A DNA stretch of 64,000 nt, taken from Chlamydoabsidia padenii (taxonomy: Eukaryota; Mucoromycota; Mucoromycetes; Mucorales; Cunninghamellaceae). The DNA is taken from contig JAIWND010000004.1 of the NCBI GenBank assembly GCA_025330725.1, positions 992,001-1,056,000 of the forward strand. The letters run 5' to 3'. The position numbers and the translations under genes were made by a program. The notes beneath the pieces are model-generated. The model ran no database searches, was not told the origin of the DNA, and saw only the letters and a list, made by a program, of their open reading frames with translations. Below are positions 12,445-23,517 of this stretch, piece by piece. The first letter of the stretch is position 1. Each line of letters opens with the position of its first letter.

Positions 12445-13360
12445 TCAAGGAAGAGAAAGGGAAAAAAAAGAAAAATTTCTGGTTTTCCATTTTGATGAGC
12501 GACTGGTATTTCAAATCCCGCCGAGGATCACATACCTGTCGCCATCTTGGTTTACGAACATTGTATCATAGTGATGAACTATATTTGCTAATAAAGTAAT
12601 ATTATGTTGTTCATACACAAGTAAATGAATTCTAGATGATGATATGATATCATTTTACTACCTGGCTTATGACTGACACAAAAAAAACCCCTCTCTCTTT
12701 ACTATGATACATAACCTACAACGTACGTAAACACATACTACACAGAAGAAACTGTTATACATACAGCGATAGTACCATATTCTTTTTGATTTCATTCGAT
12801 CAACATTATAGAGAGTGATGCATATACACAAAGCAACATACATAACTTGACACATTCAAACCCTCACTCAGGCGGAGTTATAATAATCATGCAAATATTA
12901 CTCAAGAAAGGTTACACGATTATCTCAAAACGTTCAGAGAAAAAGACTTGATCTGCCCTTTGTGATGAAGCTCTGATCATCATCCTTGATGTATACGGCC
13001 ATATTACTGTTGATGAATAGAATGGTAATCACACATAAGAAATGTATTGCAAGATGGGCTATTATTGCTCTCGGTTTTGGCATGTCTTCAGTGATACTGG
13101 GCTGTGTACGGTTAGGTTACAGTTGGTGTATTTGTTTTTTGTTTACCTCAATGATAGAGTCTTATAGATATTCAAAGTAAATGATTGGGCTAAACTGATC
13201 AGATGCCCAGATAGCAATGATTTTCTTTTTTAATAACCCCACTTTTTTTTTGTTTTTTTTCCATCAACCCCTTTCTTTCGCTCTTCTTCCCTTAATTTTT
13301 TCTTCTTAATACCCTTTTTTAACTTATACCCTTCTCCCCTTCTACATTATACTCACGATT
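12445..13360. other. Divergent promoter region, SNF2 gene / DEUBAD gene
   Basis: This 916-bp region separates two divergent genes. It holds the perfect motif A at 12510 and a variant pair (GGCGGAGTTA at 12871, ATCATGCAAAT at 12887). The last 150 bp before the plus-strand gene are T/C-rich, typical of a fungal core promoter. The ORF at 12986-13180 (64 codons, hydrophobic) has no supporting feature beyond its position. Confidence 0.55.
12510..12521 (+). promoter_or_regulatory. Motif A upstream of the SNF2 gene
   Basis: This is a perfect TTCAAATCCCGC, 66 bp upstream of the SNF2-gene ATG (12444), at the same distance and orientation as the copy at RPS26. Confidence 0.55.
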
Positions 13361-14758
13361 ATGTGTGAATCCTTCAATGACGATTACGTGAATCCTCCAT
13401 TCTGTAAAAGAGAATATTCTCACGTCGAAAACTCTGGAAATGTAACTCTCAAAACCAAGCAACTTCTCGACCACTCGCCACAACAAGCCGACCCTTATTT
13501 CCAACATCGATCTCCACTGCTACAGCAATTACAACAACAACAGCAACTGGACCCAAGTGTTCACAAACGTATCAAACAGGAAAATCTTTTCAGCCCTTCA
13601 AGCCAAATCTCTGATACTTCTAATCCTTTGACTCAATTAGAACTCGACGTAAGTTACATACATTAGGAAAATGACAAGAATGTGCGTTTACTAATCCTTT
13701 TTTTTTTTTTTTTTTTCAACTTGTAACTTGGATTCTTTTCCCCTCAAGTCCATATTTAACTTTGAAAACTTCCAACAACTGCCACGCGAAAAGCAAGAAG
13801 AACTAGCAAGATTGTTACCAGCACCGGACACTTGTATAACACCGACCACGAGCACTGGCAACAATTTGGCCTATCCATCCTCCCGTAGCTCGTCATCCAC
13901 TTCATTATCTTCGGACGACTTGATCACTACTCCTCATAACTCGATTCACTCGTCCTTCTTCTCACCCGTCGAAAACCCTGTATTTTGGTCTGCTCTGGAT
14001 GATTGGCAACTCATGCTTGCGTCGGGTCAAATGGTGTTTCAAAAAGAACAGGCTCCACATGAACCTCCACCACAATCATCATCACCATCTTCTTCTTCAT
14101 CGTCTTCATCATCCCTCTCACCAAGCAACACATCTTATAAGGTAAAGTATTTCAAATCTTCAAGGTGGGCAACATATATAAAGCAGGCTAACTCATTCTT
14201 GTATTATATTAGGACGATGGTTTTGAATTATACTGGGGTATACTGTCTGAGAAAGAAAAGATGCACAATGTCGCAGGGTAAGTAGGGTTATCAATATAAT
14301 ATCGACTATGGAAATCTAACTACTTCTCTTGTTTTTTATTAAACATAGGGACTCGAAAAGTATCACATTGAAGGACATGTGTCGAAAAGGGTTGATTCGG
14401 GAAAACGATGTCATTGTCTATAAACGCAACTTCAGTGCTTGCAAAGTGGTCGTATCAAAAACAATGAAGGTAAATAGTCCCACTTGCTTTACTCATTCAT
14501 TAACTAATGCTTTTTATATATATTGGGTAGGTGATTAGATGTGATGGCTCCTTGGGTTTGTCCATTATTCTCGATGGTCAAGTCTATGAAGATTTCGAAA
14601 CCCCGACGGCACTGGAAACGATGATACTGGATCATCATGGCGAGGTGGCAAAGGATAAACGACCGAATGGAAATGCTTTTAAAAGTATCCGACTCTTACG
14701 CGATGGAAAGGATTTGGGAAGGCTCTTCGATATCCGTAAAGAGGCTTTTGGCTCTTGA
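13361..14758 (+). CDS. Asx-homology (DEUBAD)-like protein with C-terminal RAMA-like domain
   Basis: Five exons (13361-13648, 13749-14141, 14213-14277, 14349-14469, 14531-14758) join in phase and give 364 residues. Residues about 1-95 are polar and Gln-rich. Residues about 97-190 resemble the Asx homology/DEUBAD fold: FNFENFQQLPREKQEELARLLP, then NPVFWSALDDWQLMLASG, matching the pattern 'F..LP...Q..L..LLP ... F....W...L..G' of ASXL proteins. A poly-Ser linker follows. The C-terminal ~110 residues (ITLKDMCRKGLIRENDVIVY ... DGSLGLSIILDGQVYEDFET) resemble RAMA domains: 'tL.dL...GLi..gd.l.y' and a DG-x-I-x-DG pair. ASX proteins activate BAP1-type H2A deubiquitinases; RAMA domains occur in chromatin and DNA-modification proteins. 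Both calls are by eye. Chromatin function is inference. Confidence 0.6.
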
Positions 14759-15233
14759 TTATGTCCTTTGATTTGATTTGATTAGTTATTTTACCCTATT
14801 ATACTTTAGCTTACTATATTGACCCCCCTTTTTTTTGTTTTGTGTGAAAATCAACCCATGATATCTAACTACAATAAAAGCATATTGAAGATTAATTTGA
14901 TCTTTTTTAAAAACTATACACGTGTTACCAATGCAGGAAGTGTACCTCTGCATGATTTTAAAACTTGATCGAAGTGTTAGAACCCCGCCCAGGCTCTATC
15001 TCACTAAGCTTTATTACACAATGATCATTACTCATCCAATTAACAACCACCGCAAAAAATTGAAGTAGATGGGATGGTAATGATTCTGACAAACAAACAA
15101 CTTTGCCGACAGCGTCCAAATCCTTGCGTCAGTCAAGCCAAAATTGAGATGTAGTGGATTTTGGAGAAAAAGCATTTTTTAAATCCCACCTGTCAGGACT
15201 CATTTTAAGGAATAATAGCGCCATAGGAAAAGT

Positions 15234-15415
15234 AAGCCGTAGAATCAGGTGAAAAGACTTTTTTTTTTCAAAGGCCGAATAGACCAGCTCTGACCATGAA
15301 AGGTGATTAGTCTAATCGCGAAATTCATGCAGAATCTGTATGTAAATTCAAATCCCGACTTTCGGCATGGGAATTATTTTGGCCGTAGATTTCAGGCCAA
15401 CTTGGGGGGGAAAGG
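15234..15415 (+). repeat. Dispersed element, copy 1
   Basis: About 180 bp that aligns, on the opposite strand, with 48592-48790. Shared blocks in order are GTGAAAAGACT, a T tract followed by CAAA, AGCTCTGACC, CTAATC, GAAATTCATGCAGAAT, the motif A region ending CCGACTTT, and GGCCGTAGA with TCAGGCCA. Copy 1 carries TTCATGCA (15324-15331) and TTCAAATCCCGA (15347-15358). No ORF, terminal inverted repeat or target-site duplication was found by eye. Confidence 0.75.
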
Positions 15416-15634
15416 GGGGTAGATATTCGATTCTATCTCTTTTGATAATACATTGTAGCCAGGTTTGTCAGGTCTAGTCAGATAGAATGGGGGTTTACTT
15501 AATTGCAAGCTTGATCCTTATGATGAACTGATTTCATTCTTCCCTCTTGGTTCATTGAGAATCATGGGTAAATCTGGCACTACTCGATTTCCTGATAGGG
15601 AAAGCTAGGGGGGTCGAACTTTTTTTTCTTGTTG

Positions 15635-15889
15635 TTATTGCAAAATAGCATGATCTTTATCGGCACCCCTCGTATCTTTCCATCTACACGTGGGTTTATC
15701 GATGTTACCAAAAGAAAAGGCTAACTTTATGAATGTTACATTACACAGACTGTCTTTATTTGCATGACCCAAGGGGGTGCACGATAGGTCAAAGTGGCAA
15801 CCCTCGATAATTAGTTTATCTGGTTCATCTTCGACCGAAGAATACATAATTAGTATAACATAAAAAGCAATTAGAGAATAGGATATCAT
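15635..15889 (-). CDS. Hypothetical small secreted-type protein (84 aa)
   Basis: This single-exon ORF begins MISYSLIAFYVILIMYSSVE, which looks like a signal peptide with a hydrophobic core at residues 5-16. It is followed by a short mature part with four cysteines (GCHF, SCTP, LCNV, TCRW) at roughly even spacing. TTCAAGTCCCGA lies about 230 bp upstream and a motif B copy lies inside the ORF (TTGCATGA, 15760). I recognise no family. It could be a small secreted Cys-rich protein or a chance ORF in a long spacer; expression data would decide. Confidence 0.3.
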   Translation of the reverse strand: MISYSLIAFYVILIMYSSVEDEPDKLIIEGCHFDLSCTPLGHANKDSLCNVTFIKLAFSFGNIDKPTCRWKDTRGADKDHAILQ

Positions 15890-16567
15890 TTTCTAATCTG
15901 GATCAAAGTCGGAAACATGCCCATTTGTGCTATTGTCATATTTAACGGAATCGCCTATTGTTTCCTCTTCTTTTTAACTGAATATATATGAGTCTAGGTT
16001 GCCCGAATAGGATGGGTTTATATGAGTTATATTAACACTCTTACTTTCTACCTTAAATGATACATATATCTGTATAAAGACGAGCTATTTTGGCTTATCA
16101 TACAAACGGTATATAAATATTCAAGTCCCGATGATCGATTTGCATTGTGGAAAACAAGTAATAAGGTAATATATAAAGATTTTATTATATGACAGTCAAG
16201 AGGTATCCAGATAATACAATTGTATAAAAAAAAATGTGTAAAACAAAGCATGATATAGTTAGGGTGTGTCGACAGAGTAAAAAAAAAATATATAGCAAAA
16301 AAGTTGGGGAAGGAGAGAATGGCATACAAAGAGATCAGGTAAAGAATGGATATATATAAATGTATATGTTAAATAAAGGGAAGGAGGGGAAAGGGGTAAT
16401 CGTACATAAAATGTATTAGTATCCTACAATAGAGTTCACGCCATGCCGTCGGAAGGGAATCATATCTTGTAATAATGTTAAAAGGGTTCGATCGCCAAGG
16501 ATTTGGTAATATAAAAGGCCAATAGTAACTAGTGGTTAGATGTAAAAAGAGAAGGGGGGTAAGTAAA

Positions 16568-19500
16568 CTATGTATACGTTATATAAGAAGAGAGGTGGAA
16601 CTTGCCTATGAGCAGTGGTAGCCAAAATAGATATAGCCTTCGATCATGTTTGTATTGCACAAATCCCAATCCATTGTTATCCAAGTCATCGGCAGCATGG
16701 TCTGCAGCAGATGTTTGTTGTTTGAGTGTGTAGAATCTTCGGACATGAGATTTGAAGCTGAGGCGTCTTGGTAAAGGTGGCGATACTGGTTTTGCAGTCA
16801 TGGTGGTTGATAACGAGTGGACAAGGATGGATCGAACCAAAGGATCTGTCGCCAAAGTTAACGCGGAGCCCATACTGCATTTTTCTGTTGGTTGAGCGCC
16901 TGCGTCCAATAAGAGTTGTACCATCGGTGCACTGTTTGAAAGGCATGCAAAGTGAAGTGCCGTACAGCCATTGCGATCAGGTTGATTGATCACCTGGTCG
17001 TTCATTTTGTTGATCAACATTTTAGTAAGGGCACCGTATCGAAGAAGGACAGCAAGATGAAGCATGGTGTGGCCATTAGGATTCGTCTGCATGACGTCTT
17101 GTGAGTTAGTCGCTTCGAGGGCATTCATGATGTGATTCTCCAAGTTGTCGCTTTCATGGCAAATAGACCCGTCGAAAGAATCGTCGTCATCACTGGTCGT
17201 TTCGTTTTCCAATGTGTTGTCTTCTTCTTGTTGTTGTTGTTGTCCAGTATGATTGGTGCCATGATGGTCTTGTTGCGACCGTTGTTGATCGCCTCGAACG
17301 ATGAGCATCGCAACATGTTTTGGGCATTCGATTTTACCTGTCATCTTCATACCCACCACCTGTAAAGCCAATTCCAGGAGCGCTTGATCGCTAGCATCAT
17401 AATAAGTAAAGAGAGCCACGTCTTGACCTTCTAGCACAATGTGATGTTCTTTAAATGAGACCACTACCGGTCCAGGTGCTACAGCCGGAGGAAGCACACA
17501 CACAAGCGTATTTGGATTCCAGTACACTGTACTTGCTGCATGTTCGCCAAAGAGACAGGTGAGACCACGATAGAAACCAGAGCCCAATACAGTTACTTCG
17601 ACACCACCATACGTAGGTCCTTGAGCCGGCACCAACCGTTCCAGCTGGGGAGTATTCTGTTGATGATCCATTCTTCGCCATACAGAAGTTGCTTCATCGG
17701 TCATAAAGAAGCCATCATCTTCATGATTAGCAAGTCGTCGACGTCGGTTTTGAGGCCATGGTGCTGCTGTTATGGCTGTTGATGGTGTTCCGTTCTCAGT
17801 CATGCCGTTGGAGTAATAAAAAGAGCTGCTGCCGTCATCATTATTGGTGGCCTGATTATTGTAATCTGTGGTGGAAACAGATTCATGTTGTGATGTTCCA
17901 TTCATCAAGTAGCTTGTCTGGATGGTATCTTGTCCCATAGTATGTTGAAGAGCGTACGATGTTGAATCCTCCATAGTCGGGAGAGGTGTCATGGCAAGAT
18001 CATTTCCTATGAGCATCATTTGGGGTGATGATGATAATGAGCTGTTTGGTGTCGTCATGCTGTCCGTGGGTGGTGAAGGTTGATCATACTGATATGGACT
18101 CGATACAGAGGACGGGATACCAAATGACGCAGAAGGGTTCATTTGAAGAGGTGTTGATGGTATCGTGTTGTTGTATTGTTGTTGTTGTTGTTGATGATGA
18201 TGACTAGACATGGATCCTCTTCGCGAAGGTGCAGGTGTATCCAGACTTTGTTGATTGTTTTCGTAATCCGCTCTACCGCGTTTTCGAGTAGTGGAGCTGT
18301 TGCTCTTGTTGGTGGTGTCATTAGTTGTGCCTTCATCGGAGATACTGTTGTTTCGTTGTTTCGAGCTTTTGTGGTCATCAGTAATCATGATTGGTGGAGA
18401 GCAACCTTTGGCAACAATAGACCCCTGATTATTTCGCATTACAAATTGAATCCTAAAAAAGAGCATCCATGTGACACATATACACAAAGTGTAAGTATGA
18501 TCTCCTCCTCAATCTTTTTACCCCATCTTTTGTTTTTATTACCTGAATCCGACCTTTTCGTTATGGTGGCGACAGTAACATGTAATTCGAGTAGGCAGAA
18601 TAGTATCACCCGAGCTAAAGTTCACCATAGGACTGCAGTTGAAGAGTAGGATCCGATCACGATCTTTTTCCAGCATGTTTTCAGCCCGTTGTTTCAAATC
18701 CATGTCATGAGTAGTTTGGTCACCTGGAGTTGTAGTAGATGTCAAGTCAGCTTCGTAACGTGGTTTGCCATCTTTGGTTCGTTCGGCTCGTTTACGCTAA
18801 AAGTTAAAAAAATTTGAGTGACATGACTTTTGTAATATGTGATATAGTTTACCTCACGTCGGACACAACCAGGACACATTCGGACAGTTTTGGTAGCATC
18901 AGTGGAGCAAATGACTCGGGCATCCAATGTCAAGACTTTAGATTCATCAGACACCATAGTAGCCACACTTCCATCCAAAAGTTTTTGTTGTTGTGATTTG
19001 CGAAGTTTTGATCTTGCCAACATGGTTTCAGGTAATCGAAGATAAGACCAGTTAGGTACTTTGGTACCGTTTGATGTCATTAGTTGAATGCATAGCTTGA
19101 TTTGAGTTTCCACACGAGATTTAGCCCCAAGATTAGGTACACCAAGCACACGGATTTGTAGACTAGAAGAAGAAGAAAAGTTAGTTTATCAGGTGAAAAG
19201 GATAGTATCATTTCGTTTATATTACCTATCATCCAGAGTTGAGCCATTGTCCAAGGAAGATTCATCAGTAGATTCATTGCTGGAGTTACTATTTTGTGAT
19301 ATAAAAGAAAGAAAAAAAAAAGAAGTTGGATGTGAGTTGCAGTTGTCAAAAGCCATATTCATCTATATTTAGATAAAGTCTTATTACTACACTTACAATA
19401 TGTTGGTGTTTCGTGCATAGTATTCCGCTGTGAGACGATGGTAGCTATCTGGTAGTGCCATAGTGGATATCATATATCTATTGTTCTGTGAAGAGAGAGG

Positions 19501-19873
19501 AAGAGTGAGTCTTGTGTTTACATTATGATTCGTTTTAACATACATCATTGCCGTTCAGGAGATCTGTAGGAATAACATGCTTATCAGTAGGAAGGACATC
19601 ATATTGACTTTTAGGTGATGGAGTAGTTGTAGTAGAGGACGAAGACGAAGAGTCATGTACACTCGAAGAAGGTGAAGGAATATCGTGGTCATGATAAGGT
19701 TGTTGGTCCATCGACGATATGTTGTCCATTAGGTGTGATGGTTCAATATTATGGAAGAGAGGGTCCATAAAATCAAGGGGATCCATTCCGTCGTTTTCGT
19801 CCGAGTTCATTGTTCGAGTTGGTGAAGCAGGAGAGCAAGGAAGTTGGTGATGACCCTGTCCAAAATGAGTCAT
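16568..19873 (-). CDS. Spt23/Mga2-like transcription factor (TIG + ankyrin repeats, C-terminal hydrophobic tail)
   Basis: In yeast, Spt23/Mga2 are ER-anchored precursors that Rsp5 and the proteasome process to release a factor inducing fatty-acid desaturase. Here, after an acidic N-terminus (DPLDFMDPL), the conserved domain reads GAKSRVETQIKLCIQL, VPNWSYLRLPE, and VRMCPGCVRRERKRAERTKD. A long disordered Ser/Gln stretch leads to a TIG/IPT domain (LVPAQGPTYGGVEVTVLGSG, LFGEHAASTVYW). Two ankyrin repeats follow (NPNGHTMLHLAVLLRYGAL, DRNGCTALHFACLSNSAPMV). The last residues are hydrophobic (LYLFWLPLLIG), fitting a tail anchor, although the segment is short. About six exons; the first starts MTHFGQGHHQLPC at 19873. 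An A-rich tract (19981-20000) lies in the 5' flank. Confidence 0.82.
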
Positions 19874-21558
19874 GGCCTTGAGTAGTATATAAGAGGTTAA
19901 AGAAGAGAATGTAAGACAAGTAGGAATGTAGTGAGTATAAGGGCAATATATGTATATGTGTAAAGTATAAAATTGAGTCTAAAAAAAAAAAAAAAAAAAA
20001 GGAAAAGCGGAAGAAGAGAAGAAAGAAATGAAAAAAACAAAAATAGAGGGTCGGGGAATCTTGTGACTTTATGGATTTTTTTTACCTTATAAAATAAAAT
20101 AAAAAATAGACAGAGGGAAAATCCAGACCAAGTTGTTGACACTATGTATGTAAATTGACTGAAAGTAAGCCATTCTTATACAACAAAAGTGGAATGAGAA
20201 CACCAAAGTGTGGGAACGTGTATACCTTGCGTCAACAACAAATCTTTTCTTCTTCTTGTCAAATGTGTAACAAACAATTCCTAGTAATTCCTCTGATACG
20301 ATTATCGATAGTTACGCTATTAATATCGCTAGTGACACCTTTTATAGGTCCACTTTATATAGATGATGGTGCACATCGATATTTAGCAGAGTGATAATGC
20401 GGTCGATTCTGATCGGGTGCCTTCTAGGGCATTGTGGAGAAGGACTTGAAGGGAAAAAAAAAAGTATTTTCAAATCCCGATCGGGAAAAGTGAGATTGTT
20501 CTTTTCCCATTCAAAGCCTTTAGTTTTCCCCGCTCAGCATTGTGGAAAGTAGTGAAATTCATGCAAAATCCCTGACGGTTGTTCAACATGTCAAAAAGTT
20601 GGTCTATGAAAAAAAGGCATTTCGAAATGGGGGTGGTTTATATATCTGATGGTAGTTTTTACATGTGAAAAATAATTAATACTTTTGGTCTGCCTGACAT
20701 GGCGGAAGTGGAAAATAAGGAGCGGAATTGTAACTTTGTATGGAACTGATGATAACAAACAGTTATCATTTTACTTTTTCTCTATGCACATACCAACCCT
20801 GATTTGCATGATTATCTTTTTCGGGTATTTATTACACTTTAGCATAAACAAACACTACTGAATCATGCATTCGTTTCATGATCTGAGAGTTGCATAAATT
20901 CAATCGGCGCTTTAACATTTACATTAAGTGTTAAATTGCAACAGGACAAGATGTGTGGAGTAAATAGAAAAAAAGAGTGGGGTTCTAACAAGGTATCAAA
21001 TGACTTTTGTGAACAAAAGGTAACTTATTCCCAGCAACATTACAAGTCATGAACTCGAGGGTCGAAACGATCCCAGGTAGCAACTTGATTGTATTCACAA
21101 AATAAGGCCTGTTCCATATTTAATGATAGGGCCCCTGAAATGGTAATCGAGCGATTTTAAGATAACATTTTACACAAATGGATTGGTTGGCATTATATAA
21201 CATGATTCATTCCAGTATACAAGATTCTGGTAACAATAGGTCAACGTCTTTCTAGTCCATTGACAATGACATCCACATAAACGTGGATTCACATACTGAA
21301 CGATTCTTAGTATGTATATATTGGATGATCCTTTTTCTCTTTGTCTTTCATTGAAACAGTCAGGGGCACACTTTTTTTCCTTCATGAGTCTCAATTGCCA
21401 CTAAAGTTAGTCCCGAGTCAGAAAAAAAAACACCACGCCACCCAACAAAAAAATCTCCCGTCGGCCTTTCAACTGCATAAAATAAGGCAAGAGACTTTTT
21501 TTATCACGTCCTCTTCTTCCCAACGTTAACAACAATTAACTACCCAACTTTATAAAAT
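19874..21558. other. 1.7 kb divergent spacer, Spt23-like gene / aspartate aminotransferase
   Basis: The spacer contains an A20 tract (19981-20000), motif A extended into a perfect palindrome (20469-20486), TTCATGCAA (20558-20566), TTGCATGATT (20814), ATCATGCATTC (20862), and a 6-bp-stem hairpin (ATCCAC/GTGGAT, 21271-21288). The ORF at 20155-20394 (79 aa) has a hydrophobic segment and CQMC but no family resemblance; I do not call it. Confidence 0.55.
20469..20486 (+). promoter_or_regulatory. Motif A fused to a perfect palindrome
   Basis: TTCAAATCCCGA at 20469-20480 runs into TCCCGATCGGGA (20475-20486), a perfect 12-bp palindrome, so two half-sites TCCCG/CGGGA face each other. It lies about 600 bp upstream of the Spt23-like ATG and 1.07 kb upstream of the aminotransferase ATG. 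Confidence 0.4.
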
Positions 21559-23092
21559 ATGTCTGGTAAGTGATAATTTGTTGTCAAATAACTTGTTTTA
21601 TGTCAACTTACACATTTTTACGGTTATATTTTTAGTCTCCGTCTTTGAAAATGTCCCTCAAGCACCTGCTGATGTTATCTTTAGTCTCACCGCTAACTAC
21701 AAGGCCGATACTCATCCTCAAAAGATCAACGTAGGTGTAGGTGCTTTCAGAACTGACGAACTCAAGCCTTATGTTCTTCCTGTAGTGAAAAAGGTAAAAG
21801 GAAAAAAAAAAAGACCTACACGAATGAACCTGGGAAAAAAAAGAGGTACCCATTCTCATTACACACTGACTTACTTCTCTCTCACAATAGGCCGATGCTA
21901 TTCTCTTTAACGACGCTTCCTTGGACCACGAATATCAACCTATTGCCGGCCAACCTTCTTACACCAAAGCTGCCAGCAAACTAATTCTGGGCAAAGATAG
22001 TCCTGCGATTGGTCAAGGTCGTGTAGGTGCAGTACAAACCATCTCAGGTACCGGTGCCAACCATACTGGTGCTGCCTTCCTAGCACAACATTACAAGGGT
22101 AGCGGAAAGTGCTATATCTCCAAACCAACCTGGGCCAACCACCGAAACATCTTTGAAGGCGTGGGCTTCCAAGTCGAAGAATATGCTTACTGGGATCCTG
22201 TGACCAAAGGATTGAACTACGATGGAATGATTAAAGCCATCCAAGACGCACCCGACCACAGTATCTTTATTATCCATGCTTGTGCCCATAATCCTACTGG
22301 TGTGGATCCTACTGAAGAACAATGGAAAGGTATTGCTCAAGCCATGCGTGCTAAAAGTCACTTCCCCTTCTTTGATTGTGCTTACCAAGGATTTGCTTCG
22401 GGTGATTTGGATCGTGATGCTTGGTCGGTCCGGTACTTTGTGGATCAAGGATTTGAATTGTTTGTCGCTCAATCTTTTGCTAAAAACTTTGGTCTTTATG
22501 GTAAGTAGGAAAAAGAAAAAAGAGGATGGTTTCATACTAACTTCTTATCTGTTTGTTTGTTTGTTTAGGTGAACGCGCAGGTAATTTGACATTTGTATGC
22601 AAAACTCCTCAAGATACCCAACGTGTAATGTCTCAACTGGAAAAGTTACAACGATCTGAAATCTCCAATCCTCCAGCCTATGGATCACGCATCGTGGATA
22701 TTGTTTTGAACGACGACGCGCTTTATGCCGAATGGAAGGACAATCTGAAATACATGTCTTCTCGTATCATCGACATGCGCAAGGCTTTATACCAACATCT
22801 TGTAGATCTGAAAACACCGGGTTCTTGGAATCATATTGTGGATCAAATCGGCATGTTCTCGTTTACTGGTCTTAAAAGTAAGTATGGCGTGTAGGTGGAG
22901 AGGGATTTATATGAAACTAATCGCTCACTTTTGTCTTTTTATCATTTAGCTCCTCAAGTCAAGGTCTTGATCGAAAAGTATCATATCTACCTCACTGATA
23001 ACGGCCGGATCTCCATGGCTGGACTATCAAACTCCAATGTCGAATATTTTGCCAAGGCAGTGGATGACGTAGTTAGAAATGTATCAGTATAG
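21559..23092 (+). CDS. AAT: Aspartate aminotransferase (cytosolic type)
   Basis: PLP enzyme interconverting aspartate + 2-oxoglutarate and oxaloacetate + glutamate. Five exons (21559-21565, 21636-21793, 21891-22500, 22569-22877, 22950-23092) give 408 residues. The N-terminus MSVSVFENVPQAPADVIFSL has no mitochondrial presequence, hence cytosolic. Hallmarks are NVGVGAFRTDELKPYVLPVV, SGTGANHTGAAFL (phosphate loop region), HACAHNPTGVDPT, FFDCAYQGFASGDLD, the Schiff-base lysine in AQSFAKNFGLYGERAG, and the C-terminal RISMAGLSNSNVEYFA with the carboxylate-binding Arg. The first exon is only 7 nt (ATGTCTG). The peroxisomal variant is not excluded, but the C-terminus (RNVSV) is not a PTS1. Confidence 0.95.
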
Positions 23093-23517
23093 ATTATGTT
23101 TAGTGTAGCTTTATTGTTCGTGTCTCTTTTTATTTTTATTTTTATAAATATAATAAAACTTGTCATATGATTTACCTGTGTGGGCTCCTTTGACTTGTTA
23201 TTAGTCCTACGTTGCATGTCCGCCCCCATTTATAAATCCCGCTCTATATGTAAACCCCGCCCATCGTGGTCTTTTCCCATTTTGCATACGAGTTATTTGG
23301 ATAAGTATAAAACCCAGTTCTTTATTTCTTTTCTTCCAAACAAGGAGAAACAAATTGATATATTTATATAGTAGAGTAAAAAGGGTAGAAGAGCTATAAC
23401 TAGAGGGATAATATAAGAAAAAAAGATAAAGAATACTACGTAAAAAAAAGAGGGAGATAAAGAGAGGGATAAAAAAAAGATTCCCACCCAAAAGAAGACT
23501 ACAACTATTATTACTAC
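23093..23517. other. Convergent spacer with two motif A-like elements
   Basis: The spacer lies between the 3' ends of the aminotransferase and the cyclin. It contains TATAAATCCCGC (23231-23242) and GTAAACCCCGCCC (23250-23262), 7 bp apart and in the same orientation, despite there being no gene start here. Confidence 0.55.

Larger units (their letters stand above)
14759..16567. other. 1.8 kb convergent spacer with motifs and a dispersed repeat
   Basis: The spacer lies between the 3' ends of the DEUBAD gene and the Spt23-like gene. It contains CTGCATGATT (14949) with AACCCCGCCC (14980), TTTAAATCCCACC (about 15178), the repeat copy at 15234-15415, TTCAAGTCCCGA (16120), and one small ORF (15635-15889). 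Promoter-type motifs between two gene ends suggest an unannotated transcript or a repeat remnant. Confidence 0.55.

Noticed and set aside
12986..13180. 64-aa hydrophobic ORF in the SNF2/DEUBAD spacer
   Set aside because: A variant motif pair lies about 85 bp upstream, but it is more simply part of the DEUBAD gene promoter. No sequence feature beyond hydrophobicity.
16048..16329. 93-aa minus-strand ORF near the Spt23-like 3' end
   Set aside because: Composition (Phe/Tyr/Ile-rich) is what AT-rich non-coding DNA gives in that frame; it carries no motif.
20155..20394. 79-aa ORF with a hydrophobic segment and CQMC
   Set aside because: It has no recognised family, no motif A in a promoter-like position, and AT-rich sequence makes such ORFs common. 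Kept only as a note in the spacer entry.
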